A stretch of 64,000 nt of DNA from Rotaria sp. Silwood1. Its lineage: Eukaryota > Rotifera > Eurotatoria > Philodinida > Philodinidae. The number at the start of each line of letters is the position of its first letter. Within the stretch, counting starts at the first letter, position 1. Shown here one piece after another: positions 11,493 to 21,912 of this stretch. The position numbers and the translations under genes are program-made. Below the pieces are notes generated by a model. It had not been told where the DNA came from. It did not search any database and saw only the letters and a list, made by a program, of their open reading frames with translations. Location of the stretch: assembly GCA_905250075.1 (NCBI GenBank), contig CAJNOP010000096.1, positions 359,008 through 423,007 on the forward strand, written 5' to 3'.

Positions 11493-11781
11493 TGGGTGTG
11501 GGTGTGGGTGTGGGTGTGGGTGTGGGTGGGTGTGGGTGGGTGTGGGTGTGGGTGTGGGTGGTGTGGGTATGGGCGTTGAACGTATCCTAATACCCACACC
11601 CACACCCACACAACCACACCCACACCCCACCCACACCCACACCCACATCCATACCCACCCCACACCCACACCCCACACCCCACACACACATACCCACACC
11701 CACCCACCCACACACACCTACACCCACCCACCGACACCCACACCCACACCCACACCCACCCACACCTACCCACCGACACCC
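11493..11781. repeat. Telomere-like inverted array 2
   Basis: TGTGGG repeats (11493-11571), a core containing GGGCGTTGAACGTATCCTAA, then CCCACA repeats to 11781 with many CCCAC and CCACA variants. The left edge is cut by the assembly gap, so the left arm may be longer. All frames over it are repeat translations. Confidence 0.85.
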
Positions 11782-11784
11782 AAA

Positions 11785-11966
11785 AAGATAAAATAACAGA
11801 TGATATTAATAATCAATTATATACACTTATCAAAACTGAAGTACAACAATCTGAATCAAGAACAAGACGAAAAAGCGGTGATAGCGATAAACAACCAACA
11901 GAAATAGATGACGACGATATGGGTAGTCGTATGACACATCTCAACATGAAGAAAGAAAGCCCATAA
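11785..11966 (+). CDS. Orphan last exon of an unknown gene
   Basis: Directly after the array a frame encodes about 58 residues, from KDKITDDINNQ to MTHLNMKKESP, ending at TAA 11964-11966. It is polar, with a basic RTRRKS patch and a DDDD run, and lacks the His/Pro bias of the array, so it looks like a real C-terminal exon. A possible acceptor AG is at 11784-11785. The upstream exons would lie in or beyond the array and gap. No family was recognised. Confidence 0.4.
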
Positions 11967-12513
11967 ATTTTTTTTATTTTTTGTTTTTTGTTCTTGTTTT
12001 TTGTTTTGTTTTATTTTTCATTTATATACATATGATTAAAAGCTTTATGCTAGACATGATCGAATTAAACTTGTTAAAAGCACTCTATAACCTGCAGTTG
12101 TTTGAAAATTTCTTTTGGATGAAACTCACTGAAAGAATTGTTCCTGTTTTTCATTAAAACTATAAGTTTTGATCTATGTAATTTATTTGAAAATATTACT
12201 AATTTATTTTGAAAAATTTTCTTGCAATATCAATTGATATATAGAAAAATGATTTAAGAGAGACGCTCCGTGAAAAAACCAAAGATATTGAAAACATGAG
12301 GGTCAACAGATTGTAGATTCGACTCCATAGAAATTTTAGATCTTATCTACCATATATGAATTCAAAATATTACCGTCTACAGAACTACCTTTAGATCGCT
12401 AGAAGTAACGAACCTGATAGATCATCAAAAATCACGCTAAAAAGTGTGAAAAATTGACTTATCAGTTTTTTGAAATTTTGGAGTCAAAAATTTTTCACTG
12501 TTCAAATTGAGTC
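11967..12513. other. Intergenic stretch, no gene recognised
   Basis: T-rich tract just after the orphan exon (possible 3' UTR, no sharp polyadenylation signal assigned), then unassigned AT-rich DNA. Confidence 0.35.
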
Positions 12514-13010
12514 ATATACCAATCGATAGAGCTTGACTTGCTCTACAAAATTGTATATTTGATGGTTCTTTATAATCTCAATTCAGAATCGAAAAAGCTC
12601 AAAAACTAAGTTTTTCCAGCATATTAAAATTCGTTTAGTTTTTAGGATTTTGACCTTGTATCTGAGAGAGAAACAAATCACCAAAAAAAAAATTTATAGT
12701 GTATTGTAGTTCATTCAATTTTGTATCGAAATCATATATTAAGCATTGTTTTAAAATGTGCAAGCGTTGAGATCGTCAGACTTGAATATCAATCGCTGAC
12801 ACTACATTTTATCTATTTTGAGTATAATATCATATTTATGGATGCAAATATTTTCCTTCAAGAATTTTCATCTCTACATTCAGATCAGATACCAATCGAT
12901 AGAGCTCGATTTACTCCATAAATCTATATATGTAATAATATTCTATGATTTCAATACAGAGTCGAAAAAACTGAAATACCGTAGTTTTAACATCATATAA
13001 AGATTCATTT
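12514..13010. repeat. Two diverged copies of a hairpin-bearing block
   Basis: Blocks at about 12510-12630 and 12884-13010 share the series ATACCAATCGATAGAGCT, then TTATAATCTCAATTCAGA-like, then ATCGAAAAAGCTCAAA-like, at about 375 bp spacing. In the first copy 12514-12558 can fold: ATATACCAAT pairs with ATTGTATAT and AGAGC pairs with GCTCT around a short loop. The same motif recurs at 24696 and 37884. Confidence 0.6.
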
Positions 13011-13474
13011 TTCCCATATTTTGATTAATAATTCATTTTGAATTGCTTCTAATAGAAATACGTATCTCACGTGATAGAGCATTTAATTCTGCATTGAATG
13101 TTATACTGCGATTTATTTTGAAATGCTCAACAGATAGAATAATAACACTCAAAAGTTGAGTAGTAAAAACATCTTTGGTTACTGTCCACAAGATTTCATA
13201 TTTCTCCTCTATTTATTTTGCTAGCTTTTTCTTTACTGATTTCAATAAAAAGAGAATATTATTTAAAATTGATGATGAACTATCTAAATTAATTTCCTCT
13301 ACTGAAAGGAGGGTCTTACGCAGAGTGAGTTATGTGCATTCGCTCGTGAGTTCGTACGTTCGTTCGTTCGCACAGAACAACAATGTTTCATTGACCTTCT
13401 GCAAAATGGCTTATTACATGACATCAGAAAACCAAAATCGGTGAGATTGGTCGCTTCGTGCATTAGTTTAAGCC

Positions 13475-13685
13475 AATCAAATATTTTCTGGGTGTGGCAT
13501 TCAGCCAATAGGATTTCGAGGGCTCAGAATTCGGTCAATCAGATGTTTTCATGGTACGGCACCCACCCAATAGGATTTCCTCAGTCCAGATTTCCGTCAA
13601 TCAAATGTTTTCGTGGTAGAACGTTCAGCCAAATAGGATCTTGAGGGCCAATAATTCGGCCAATCAAGTGTTTTCTGGGTGTCAA
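13475..13685. repeat. Minisatellite of about 63 bp, 3.3 copies
   Basis: Units begin CCAATCAAATGTTTTC and contain CAGCCAATAGGATTT, repeated at 13475, 13538, 13600 and 13663 (partial) with about 15-20% divergence. The last partial unit runs directly into the telomere-like array, so minisatellite and array share a border. The frames across it are not genes. Confidence 0.75.
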
Positions 13686-14095
13686 GGGTGTGAGTATAGG
13701 TGTGGGTGTGTGTGGATGCGGGGTGTGAGTGTGGGTGTGTGGGTAATCGATGTGAAGTTAGCACAACAAGTAGTTACCACGACCAATGTAGATAACCCTA
13801 AAATCCTGAATACTTGGAGTTTTGGAGACGGGATCTGGCTGAGAATGCTTGTGTACATGTTGCTGAGCACCGCTAGCTGGATCCCGCCCTCAAAAGTCCA
13901 AGTATTCAAGATTTCAGGATTACCTAAATCCGTCATGGTAGCTACTCGTCGTGCTAGCTTCACATCGATGGTGTGGGTATAACTGTACGTTGCAGGTGTG
14001 GGTACGGATGCGGGTGCGCGTGTAGATGTGAGTGTAGCTGTTTAAGAACAGACGCAAGCACCCACGCGCACTGCACACACATCCACACCCATACT
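13686..14095. repeat. Telomere-like array 3 with an embedded palindrome
   Basis: Degenerate TGTGGG repeats at 13686-13744, a palindrome at 13748-13970, more TGTGGG repeats at 13971-14040, a core with GTTTAAGAACAGACG, then CCCACA-type repeats to about 14095. The palindrome splits the G-rich half, so it probably inserted into an existing array. Confidence 0.7.
13748..13970. mobile_element. Palindrome of about 223 bp inside the array
   Basis: Arms of about 90 bp: left TCGATGTGAAGTTAGCAC to GACGGGATC, right GATCCCGCC to GTGCTAGCTTCACATCGA, around a spacer of about 44 bp. The two arms differ at roughly 15% of sites. The mirrored frames on opposite strands (NPKILNTWSF and NPEILNTWTF) are a by-product of the palindrome. 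Confidence 0.75.
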
Positions 14096-14884
14096 CAAAG
14101 TAAATAAATATCGAGATAAAAAAGGCTTTCCAACAAATCTTTTTTATTTAAATCTTTTCAATAAAAAGAAAAAAAAACAATATGTATTCGATGTCTTTGT
14201 TACTTTTCTTGAAATAAACTAAATTTTGATAATATTTAAATATAAATATTATTATATATATTTTCATATCATCGATTTCAAGTTTTTTAAGTCTATCGGT
14301 TATCTTTATTTTCATGTTATTTTAATTAAATAATTTGAATATTTTCTTTTCTATTTCTTTAATTTGTTTTATTTTTTTCTAAAATTAATCTCTATAATTC
14401 ATCATTTAGTCTGAATCTTCTTTCAGTTAAATATCATTTTCATTATCTCAAAACACTGCATTTCATATAGAATATTTCATAAGTTCTTACAGCAGAAATA
14501 CAAAATTTGCTTACTCTAAAGTTAATTTATCTTATAGAGTATAGTAGAATAGAGTAGATTTACATTCTAATGTTCGAATAATTGTTGATGCTCAAAAAAG
14601 TCAATGGCCTTTGATTGTATTATTGCTATTGTTCATATTAATATTGAACTTTAATTATTAGATTTAAACTATTTTTTATAAATATTCAAGAATTATGCTT
14701 TGTTTATTTAATTAATTGACGAAATATATTATCAACTATTTTTAACAGTTAATTTATTATAATAATTATTATAATATTATCTTCATTTTATTCTATAGAT
14801 TTAAAATCATTTATTGATCAACAATTATTCCCTAGACTGAAAGGCTAGGGTCTAGAAACCGAAATTCACCTGTGTCTTTCTGTC
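14096..14884. other. AT-rich intergenic stretch
   Basis: No gene or repeat recognised. Strong T/A bias and stops in all frames. Confidence 0.4.
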
Positions 14885-15140
14885 GGTAACACGGTCAAAA
14901 TGTCCATGGTAACTATGGTACAAATGACCAAATAACAACTGCCACGCATGCTCATAGCAACTGTGGTACAAATGACCATACAGTACAAATGACCATGGTA
15001 ACTATGATACAAATAGCCATTGGTTAATCGTAGTTCAAATGACCATATAATCGTATGGTACAACCGGCCATTTATGGTGCAAAGAACTATATAGAAATCT
15101 AATCCACATGACCATCTGATAACTATAGTTCAAATAAACA
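14885..15140. repeat. Degenerate tandem repeat around ACAAATGACCATGGTAACTA
   Basis: About seven poorly conserved units of 25-45 bp built on GGTACAAATGACCAT and GGTAACTATGGT. Spacing is irregular and units are not identical. The right end merges with the left arm of the palindrome that follows, so it may be that element's subterminal region. Confidence 0.6.
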
Positions 15141-15895
15141 TGAAGAAGATTATAAGGATCGTTTAATCTCTATGATTTTAATTAATTAATCGAGCAATAT
15201 TGGTCAAAAAAGATGATCATTGATTATTATTTATTCTGGTTGGATTATTATTCAATGCTGTATCAACAAGCAGGTGGGTGTTTTATCTATAAATTAGAGC
15301 CTTAGAAGTGAGTATGAAGCATAAAATTATGATAAACAAAAATTATGTTGTTTAAATAATGCAATAGTATATTTTTCGAGTAAAAATAGCGCTTAAATAA
15401 AATAATTATCAAAATTTGTGTTCTGTTTACAATATCGTTGTAATTCATGATTCAATATAAAAATGATCTGTTTTGAAAGAGAAATAGCCGAACGATCAAA
15501 TAGTAAATAGCCTACGATATCTAATGCAAATAGTTTTTATATTTGCATAGCATGTTTTTTCGCACTTGAGTACTGATATTAACATGTATCCCAAAAAATA
15601 CTTATAATGATACAGTTTCAGGTCAAACAAAGAGTTATATCAAATGATTTCAATATGTTTTTTGTTTATCATAGTTTTATATTCACACTCACTTAAAAGA
15701 TTCTAATTTATTGATAAAATATTAAAACATCTACTCGCTGATACAGCATTGAACAATAATCTAATCACAATAAATAATTAAACAATGATAGTCATTTTCA
15801 ATCAATACTGGTCGATTAATTAAGATCATAATGAGTAGATAATCTTTACAACTTCCGTCCTGATTGGTTGAACCATAATTATCAGATGGGCACTA
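15105..15895. mobile_element. Foldback palindrome of about 0.8 kb
   Basis: Left arm about 15105-15470, right arm about 15590-15895. Paired landmarks include CCATCTGATAACTATAGTTC with GAACCATAATTATCAGATGG, TTAATTAATCGAGCAATATT with its inverted counterpart near 15815, and TTCAATGCTGTATCA with TGATACAGCATTGAA. Arms are about 80% similar. No transposase is encoded. Likely a non-autonomous DNA transposon. Confidence 0.7.
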
Positions 15896-17031
15896 TAATC
15901 ATGTTCTGTTACACACAGTCAAGCACAGTGGATCCCCGTTTACATCTATAAACAAGTATATTAGCATCATTATCCCTGTCAGTCTAGGGCCAAGTGAATC
16001 GACTGTCGATGAACCTTACTTATGACAATAGAGATGAGAAAAACATAGACAAACATCAATATCTGACGAAATTTAAATTTCTATATATGTTATCGTCTAT
16101 AGAACTCGGGAGACTAGTGATTTATTCGAGTGCTTTTCTAAAGATTTTTTTTGTCATCCTTTCCGAAGAACAACTCAACATACAATTGAAATAGTAGTCA
16201 TGTTTGAAATCATTCTTTGCGTCTAAATACAAATAATAGTTAATCATCGAGAAGATTTTTTTTCGAGCAGAATACATTCTATTTTAAAATATTCATGCAT
16301 GATACTCTTTTCTTTTTTTTTCTCAAATTGAACATTTTCGCATATTTTACTAGTTATTGGACAATCTCATCTATTGTTAAATATTTGTCTGTATTATGAT
16401 AAAGACATATTATAGAAAAAATAAATGTTTATGAGTTATTTTTTTTTTCAAAAGTCAATTGAACTTTGTTTACACGAACAATAAAATAGATACATGTATA
16501 TAATAAATCATGAACATAGCAAAATTAATATAAAGAAACAGAAAAAGAACGAATGACAAGTAACATATGTCAACATATGAGAGCTTTACATCAGACAAGA
16601 TGATTCAAAACTTATCTCAGGAAAATTCTATCAAGAAGAGCTACACTTTTTTTTTTTATTAAAACTATAGTTTTTTCAATTGAGTCTCTTTTAATGATTT
16701 TTCCTTCTTCTTTTTCGTAAACTATTTTTTCTATATATAACAATCGAGATTACAGGAAAATTTTTCAAAATAAAATAATAATATCTTCAAATAAATTACA
16801 TTGATTAAAACCTATAGTTTTAATCAAAAACATATAGCAATTCTATCATTGACTTTCACCTAAAACAAATTTGCACACTACTCTAACTTATAGAATGCTA
16901 TTAAGAAATTGAATTCGATTCTGTCTAGCATGAAGCTCTTAATCATATGTAAACAAATGAACAAGAACAGGAAAAAAACAAAAACAGAAAAAAAAAATAA
17001 AGTTACTGATTTGCATTGGAATCATTGAAAT
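15896..17031. other. Intergenic stretch, no gene recognised
   Basis: AT-rich with long T and A runs. It includes the 3' flank of the minus-strand deaminase-like gene ending at 17032. Nothing else can be called. Confidence 0.4.
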
Positions 17032-18426
17032 TTATGGATTTTCCGTAAACCTCATGTTAAGATGTAAAATAAGATTATCAATATATTCTTCTACTTCTGT
17101 TGCTTGTTGATCACTATTATCGATTTTGTTTCTTATTGTTAGTTGAAATAATTGTACTTCATTTTTAATAAATTTACATAATTGATTATGAATATCATCG
17201 ATTATTTTATCTTTTTCATTATTTCTAAACATCCAATTTGTATAAATTTTCCCATGAGTTGTTAAAGAACCAATATAAAATGTTCGATTAAAGTCAATAT
17301 TTAATTTTTCAATATATAATGAACATAAATAACATGGTAATTTTGATATTCCAATTTCTACATCTTTATCATGAACTTCTTTTATATTTTGTTCAATTAA
17401 ATAATCTATCATTCGAATTTCACTATGTAAACATGTTGATAATTTTAAATTTGAATCATATGAAGTAAATTTATTTTGAATAAATTTATCTTGAAATTCT
17501 TTTTTTATTTCATCATTTCCTAAACGACATTCTAACCAAATTTTATCAAATGAAGATGATGGTGTTGTCTTTAATTCAACGATTGTTTTAATTGGTTCAA
17601 TAAAAGACCATTGAATATTTTTATATATTTCACCATATTCAGATTTACGTTTTTCTAAAGTTATTAATATTAAATCCAATGATCGATGATGTGCCGATAC
17701 TCTATCTAAATAATATAGAATACGTTCAACACCATTACCAATTGAATATACTTTTGATAGTATAGAACGAAATATTTCAGAATTATATAATAATTCACCA
17801 AATACTTGAAATTTCAAAATAATTTCTAGTTCAACATTGTTTTTATTGTTTTTTATAGCATGTCGATTTGAAGTAATATAATCGATCCAATTAAATAATT
17901 TTAAAATATATTCTTTTAAAAGAATATTTTTCTCTTTTAAATAACAATAATCGGGTGAACCTTTTTTTAATTTGTCATAAGTAATTTTTTGACATAAATT
18001 ATCAACATTAGCATTTGATAATTTTTTAAGATTTGAAACAACATCATTAAATAAATCATCAGTTATACGTTCAATACATTTATTCTTGTTATATTCAAAT
18101 ATAATAGATTCTAATAATAAATAGATTTTCTCCATATCATGTTCATTTGATGTTAAACAATATTGTGAATATTCTCTTATTAAACCAAAAAATTTATCAA
18201 AATAAATTTTATCATCATTTTTTAATGATTCATTACATGTTATTAATATTTGTTTTTCTTTCAACAATGGATAAACTGATGTACATTTATTTGAACCATT
18301 AAGTAATAAAGCGAGACCATCGAGAAATCTATGACGTCGAGTTTTTGATCTTGTTGTTTGTTTGTTAGTTTTAAAAGGAAATATAGATGATATTATTAAA
18401 TTATTATAAAAGTCAGATGTAGTCAT
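17032..18426 (-). CDS. Putative nucleic-acid deaminase, OTT_1508-like family
   Basis: Single-exon frame of 464 residues, ATG at 18426. Residues 1 to about 320 are helical and of unknown function. Residues about 325-400 carry the zinc-dependent deaminase signature: LHSE (H334, E336) for the first zinc ligand and proton shuttle, then IGISKLPCYLC with C365 and C368 as the remaining ligands. Then follow strand-like FYIGSLTT and WMF. The H-x-E to I-G-x-S-K-x-x-C-x-x-C spacing, with a long helical N-terminus, resembles the OTT_1508-like deaminases described from fungi and some bacteria rather than metazoan APOBEC or ADAR. Substrate and role (editing, mutation, defence) are unknown. No intron is evident, unlike most genes here, which fits acquisition by transfer or retroposition. 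Family assignment rests on motif only. Confidence 0.7.
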   Translation of the reverse strand: MTTSDFYNNLIISSIFPFKTNKQTTRSKTRRHRFLDGLALLLNGSNKCTSVYPLLKEKQILITCNESLKNDDKIYFDKFFGLIREYSQYCLTSNEHDMEKIYLLLESIIFEYNKNKCIERITDDLFNDVVSNLKKLSNANVDNLCQKITYDKLKKGSPDYCYLKEKNILLKEYILKLFNWIDYITSNRHAIKNNKNNVELEIILKFQVFGELLYNSEIFRSILSKVYSIGNGVERILYYLDRVSAHHRSLDLILITLEKRKSEYGEIYKNIQWSFIEPIKTIVELKTTPSSSFDKIWLECRLGNDEIKKEFQDKFIQNKFTSYDSNLKLSTCLHSEIRMIDYLIEQNIKEVHDKDVEIGISKLPCYLCSLYIEKLNIDFNRTFYIGSLTTHGKIYTNWMFRNNEKDKIIDDIHNQLCKFIKNEVQLFQLTIRNKIDNSDQQATEVEEYIDNLILHLNMRFTENP

Positions 18427-18954
18427 CTAAAAAATAAAACAAAACTTTATGTAACTTTTTTAATGATATTCTAATGATAATTTCTGTTTAAAAAAATTAT
18501 CACAATATTGTTTTCTTAGTTTATATGATCAAATTCGTTTAATATCTTTGTGACTGAGATTGATGATAGAATCAATGAAATATATGATAGTAATCATCAT
18601 TCTAGTCTCTTCTACGTATTTGGTGATTGATCTTCTTCAGTGAGATGCTCGGAGTTTCCCATAAAAGATAATATAATTTAATCATAAATCGTATGTTTCA
18701 ACAGAAGAAAGAAAACATCCATTGGTTCATCTCTCTGAATCAATATGCATTGGAAAGCAAAAGATGGTGCAAATAGCAAACGTCTATATTTATTATCTGT
18801 GTTATACAAAACAGACTAACTAACTTGTGGAAAAAGGAAAAATTTTAGTTAACATTGTTTCATTAGAATATACAAATCAATATGACATGAATTCCTAGTC
18901 AATGAAATGGACCAACTGTTTCTCTATCGTAATAATAGATTTTCTTCTATTTAT
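18427..18954. other. Upstream region of the deaminase-like gene
   Basis: No gene recognised. It should hold the minus-strand promoter, but no element is distinct. Confidence 0.35.
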
Positions 18955-19340
18955 GTACAGTGAAAACATTTTAATATGAACAAGAGAATGATCCATACCG
19001 TTTTTATCATTTTAATTGACCTTTTGTTATGTACTCATAACATAAGCAGTCACAAAATAAATATGAAATGAATATACAAGACAAGAAAGAAACAATAAAT
19101 AGATAAATAACACAAAGAAAGAAAGTTAAACAAAAGAACAAAGACACTTAGTATAGAAGAAAATGTTTTCTTTTAATAAATATCTTTGTTCTTTTGTTCA
19201 TCTCTGTTTCTTTCTTGTCTTGTATATTCATTTCATTTTTTTTTCTGACTGATAATGTATTGAATGCATAAGAAAACGTCAAATAAAATGATAAAAATGA
19301 TATGGATCATTGTCTTATTCATATTGAAATGTTTGTCTAT
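18955..19340. mobile_element. Foldback palindrome of about 0.39 kb
   Basis: Arms meet near 19150. A perfect 31 bp inverted match joins ATGAAATGAATATACAAGAC (from about 19066) to its complement ending near 19237. Outside it, ATGATCCATACCGTTTTTAT pairs with the complementary segment near 19290-19310, and AACATTTTAATATGAA pairs with TTCATATTGAAATGTTT. No coding capacity. Confidence 0.7.
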
Positions 19341-20403
19341 ATTTCTACATTTCATTTTTTTCATTTCCTTTTTCAATTCGATTATTCATGTGTTTTGCGA
19401 TGTCACATATACAATGAATTGAGAATAAGATTTCCTTTAAGTTTTTCGTATTAAATTCATTATACTTTTGTCATATTTTGTCTCATTCATTTCAATTATT
19501 CTATGTTGATGTTAACTTAAGTTTTTCATTTAAGAAAATCATGTAGAAAAAAAAAGTCAAATAGTTATGTCTCTGTTGTTGATTGTTATTGATTTGTTAT
19601 TTCATAAAAATAAAAAAACAAATTATATTTTTCATCTTCGTTGTATTCTTTCTGTTGCTATTTAATATTTTCGACTTTACTATATTTATACCATGATCAA
19701 ATACGTTATATTTATAGTTTGAGACTTTGATTTTATTTTTTGTGTTATTTTTCTATTTTGAAATATTGATTTTGTTTTTCTTAGGTGTCGATTTATAGTA
19801 ATCTTCAACAATATCTAAAACAGATATATATATGCATATTTATAAGTGGGAAACTAAATCATTGAAATATCTATTAGATTATTTGGAAATTTATGACTTT
19901 TGTTTATCCTTGATAATATAAAAATTATTCATAGTATGTTCGTAAAGATCTAGATTGAAAACGTAAAATTTTCTTTAAGACTATATCCTAGTAGAATATA
20001 TTTGAATTGTTATTGTTAAGTTTACTAAGGAAGCATTTTCAAACATAGAGAAGAGAGAAAAAAATACATAATCAATAGTTATCCAATTGTTGGTAGTATC
20101 AAATTTTTGAAAAAAAGAAAATCTACTAGAAAATGTTCGTTTGTTTGTTTTTTCTATTAGTTTATTTGGTATCTTCCTTTTTCTAGATACGTAAGCTGAC
20201 CTATGACTTTCTAATTCTGCAAAAGTATCAATGAAAGATTTGTTTATGAAGATCATCTATTTGAAAAATTTTTTTTTTGTTCATAATTCTACACTATTTT
20301 ACAATTGTAGGTTAATGAATAAGATTAGAGCAATAAAAAAAAATTTTTGAATTGTTTTTCTAAATATTCTTTTTAGATTACAATCTAGAGTAGGTAAAGT
20401 TTT
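19341..20403. other. AT-rich intergenic stretch
   Basis: No gene recognised. The 91-codon minus-strand frame at 19981-20256 has no domain and AT-driven composition. Confidence 0.4.
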
Positions 20404-20912
20404 CGTGGGTGTGGGTGGGTGTGGGGTATGTGGGGTCTGTGCGTGTGGGTGTGTGGGTGTGGGTGTGGGGTGGGTGTGTGGGTGTGACTATGGGTGGGTG
20501 TGGGTGTGGATGAGTGTGGGTGTGGCTATGGGTGGGTGTGGGTGTGGATGTGTAGTGGGTGTGACTATGGGTGGGTGTGGGTGTGGGTGTGGATGTGGGT
20601 GTAGGTGTGGGTGGGTGTGGGTGTGTAGTGGGTGTGGCCATGGGTGGGCGTGGGTGTGGGTGTGGGTGTGTAGTGAGTGTGGGTTTGGGTATGGGTGTGG
20701 GTTTGGATGTGGTTGTGGGTGTAGTGTGGGTGCGGGTGTGAGGTGTGGGTGTCGGCGTTGATTTTCTCTGCACCAACACCCCACACCTGCAACCACACCC
20801 TCACGCACGCACCCGCACACCCCCACCCGCACACCCCCACCCCAACTCACACCCTCGTTCACACCCACTCGCACCGGCGTCCACACCCACTCGCACTGTC
20901 GTCCACACCCGA
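20404..20912. repeat. Telomere-like inverted array 4, the longest
   Basis: TGTGGG and variant repeats at 20404-20752. The core GTCGGCGTTGATTTTCTCTG continues as CACCAACACCCC. C-rich repeats run to 20912. Read in reverse complement, the core starts with GTGCAGAGAAAATC, similar to the GTGTAGATA start of the cores of arrays 1 and 9, so this copy seems to lie in the opposite orientation. The two arms are of unequal length. Confidence 0.85.
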
Positions 20913-21240
20913 ACCCAACTTCATTTCCAACGCAATACAAAAAGCGATATTAATTTTTGTATGATGTGAGACGCAGGTGTGGATGTGCACCTATACAAAT
21001 GTAGTCGATTGAGAAGAAGAACCATACCCACATCCTCCGATGTCGGGGAGAACCTCCACAAGTTGCAGCGGGTGATGGTTGTAGCTGTCAGTCTCCTCTT
21101 CACTTACCCACATCCTAATGGGAAAACTAAATGAAGTTTAGATTAAATCATGATAATTCACAGTATGATGACCGTTCAGACAACGCAAAAGTTGAAGGTA
21201 ATTTATCCTTAGAACCAACAAAATTTTGCTTAATATTTAT

Positions 21241-21320
21241 AATGGGTGTGAGTGTGAGTGCAGACAAGACTGACACGCACACTAGCACCTACAGTCCACA
21301 TCCATACCCACTCTTTAATC
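21241..21320. repeat. Short degenerate telomere-like inverted unit
   Basis: GGGTGTGAGTGTGAGTGCAG, then AGACAAGACTGACACGCAC, then C-rich CACATCCATACCCAC. Same G-core-C layout as the long arrays, with a GTGCAGA core start, but only a few decayed repeats per arm. Confidence 0.6.
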
Positions 21321-21737
21321 ATCAATACGAACAGCTCATTGAAATTAAATGAAAGAATTCAAAGTTTTCTGTTGTGTGGGCGAAGACTTTCAAATTGCAA
21401 TTTCAATGATTGATAAACTGGTTATCCAATACCAAAATGTTTTTCAAAATGTCAACGACTGAGAGATGTGCACTCGTATTTTTAAGATTAATCATGTTAG
21501 ATTTGATTTTTTTTCCAATTTCTTCCGAAAACTCTATCCCATCTCAATTCTTTTAGATGATGGTTTATATACAATGAGGATGCGAATATCAGTCTGAGTA
21601 TTCCTTTCATCTACATCCACACCCCACACCTACATCCTTGAATATAATAGAGTCTCTGTACGTGCGCATGTGTCTCTTACAATTATGGTATCTATTCTGT
21701 TTTACAATTTTATTATTTTTTTCGACAAATAAATTGG
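21321..21737. other. Intergenic stretch with a C-rich telomere-like remnant
   Basis: No gene recognised. A short CATCCACACCCCACACC run at about 21611-21640 is a probable half-unit of the telomere-like family. Confidence 0.4.
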
Positions 21738-21912
21738 CAGCGTAGCCAGGATTTAGCTTATGAGGTAACTATGAGAGGGCTCAACGTCGAAGTATATAGT
21801 TTATGACGAGGCTCAGAATGTTATTTTCTCATGACCGAACAGTCTAAGGAAGGACTCAACTGATTAATGAAGGAACTGAACCTCCCCAGGCTCCCCCTCC
21901 GGTTACGCCACT
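21738..21912. mobile_element. MITE of about 175 bp at the 3' end of the ART-TPR gene
   Basis: Imperfect terminal inverted repeats: CAGCGTAGCCAGGATT at left, and CCGGTTACGCCACT at right (complement AGTGGCGTAACCGG). These ends resemble widespread hAT-like or related MITEs. No certain target duplication is visible. The right end supplies the last codons and the stop of the neighbouring minus-strand gene. Confidence 0.5.

Noticed and set aside
11313..11796. Long frames rich in Gly/Val/Trp or His/Pro/Thr over the TGTGGG arrays
   Set aside because: They are open in several frames at once on both strands because the 6-bp repeat has few stops. No start context, splice sites or domains.
13641..13982. 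Paired ORFs with KILNTWSF-like peptide on both strands
   Set aside because: Explained fully by the 223 bp palindrome.
14885..15140. CRISPR-like or regulatory tandem array
   Set aside because: Units are degenerate, spacing is irregular, no constant repeat with unique spacers exists, and the genome is eukaryotic.
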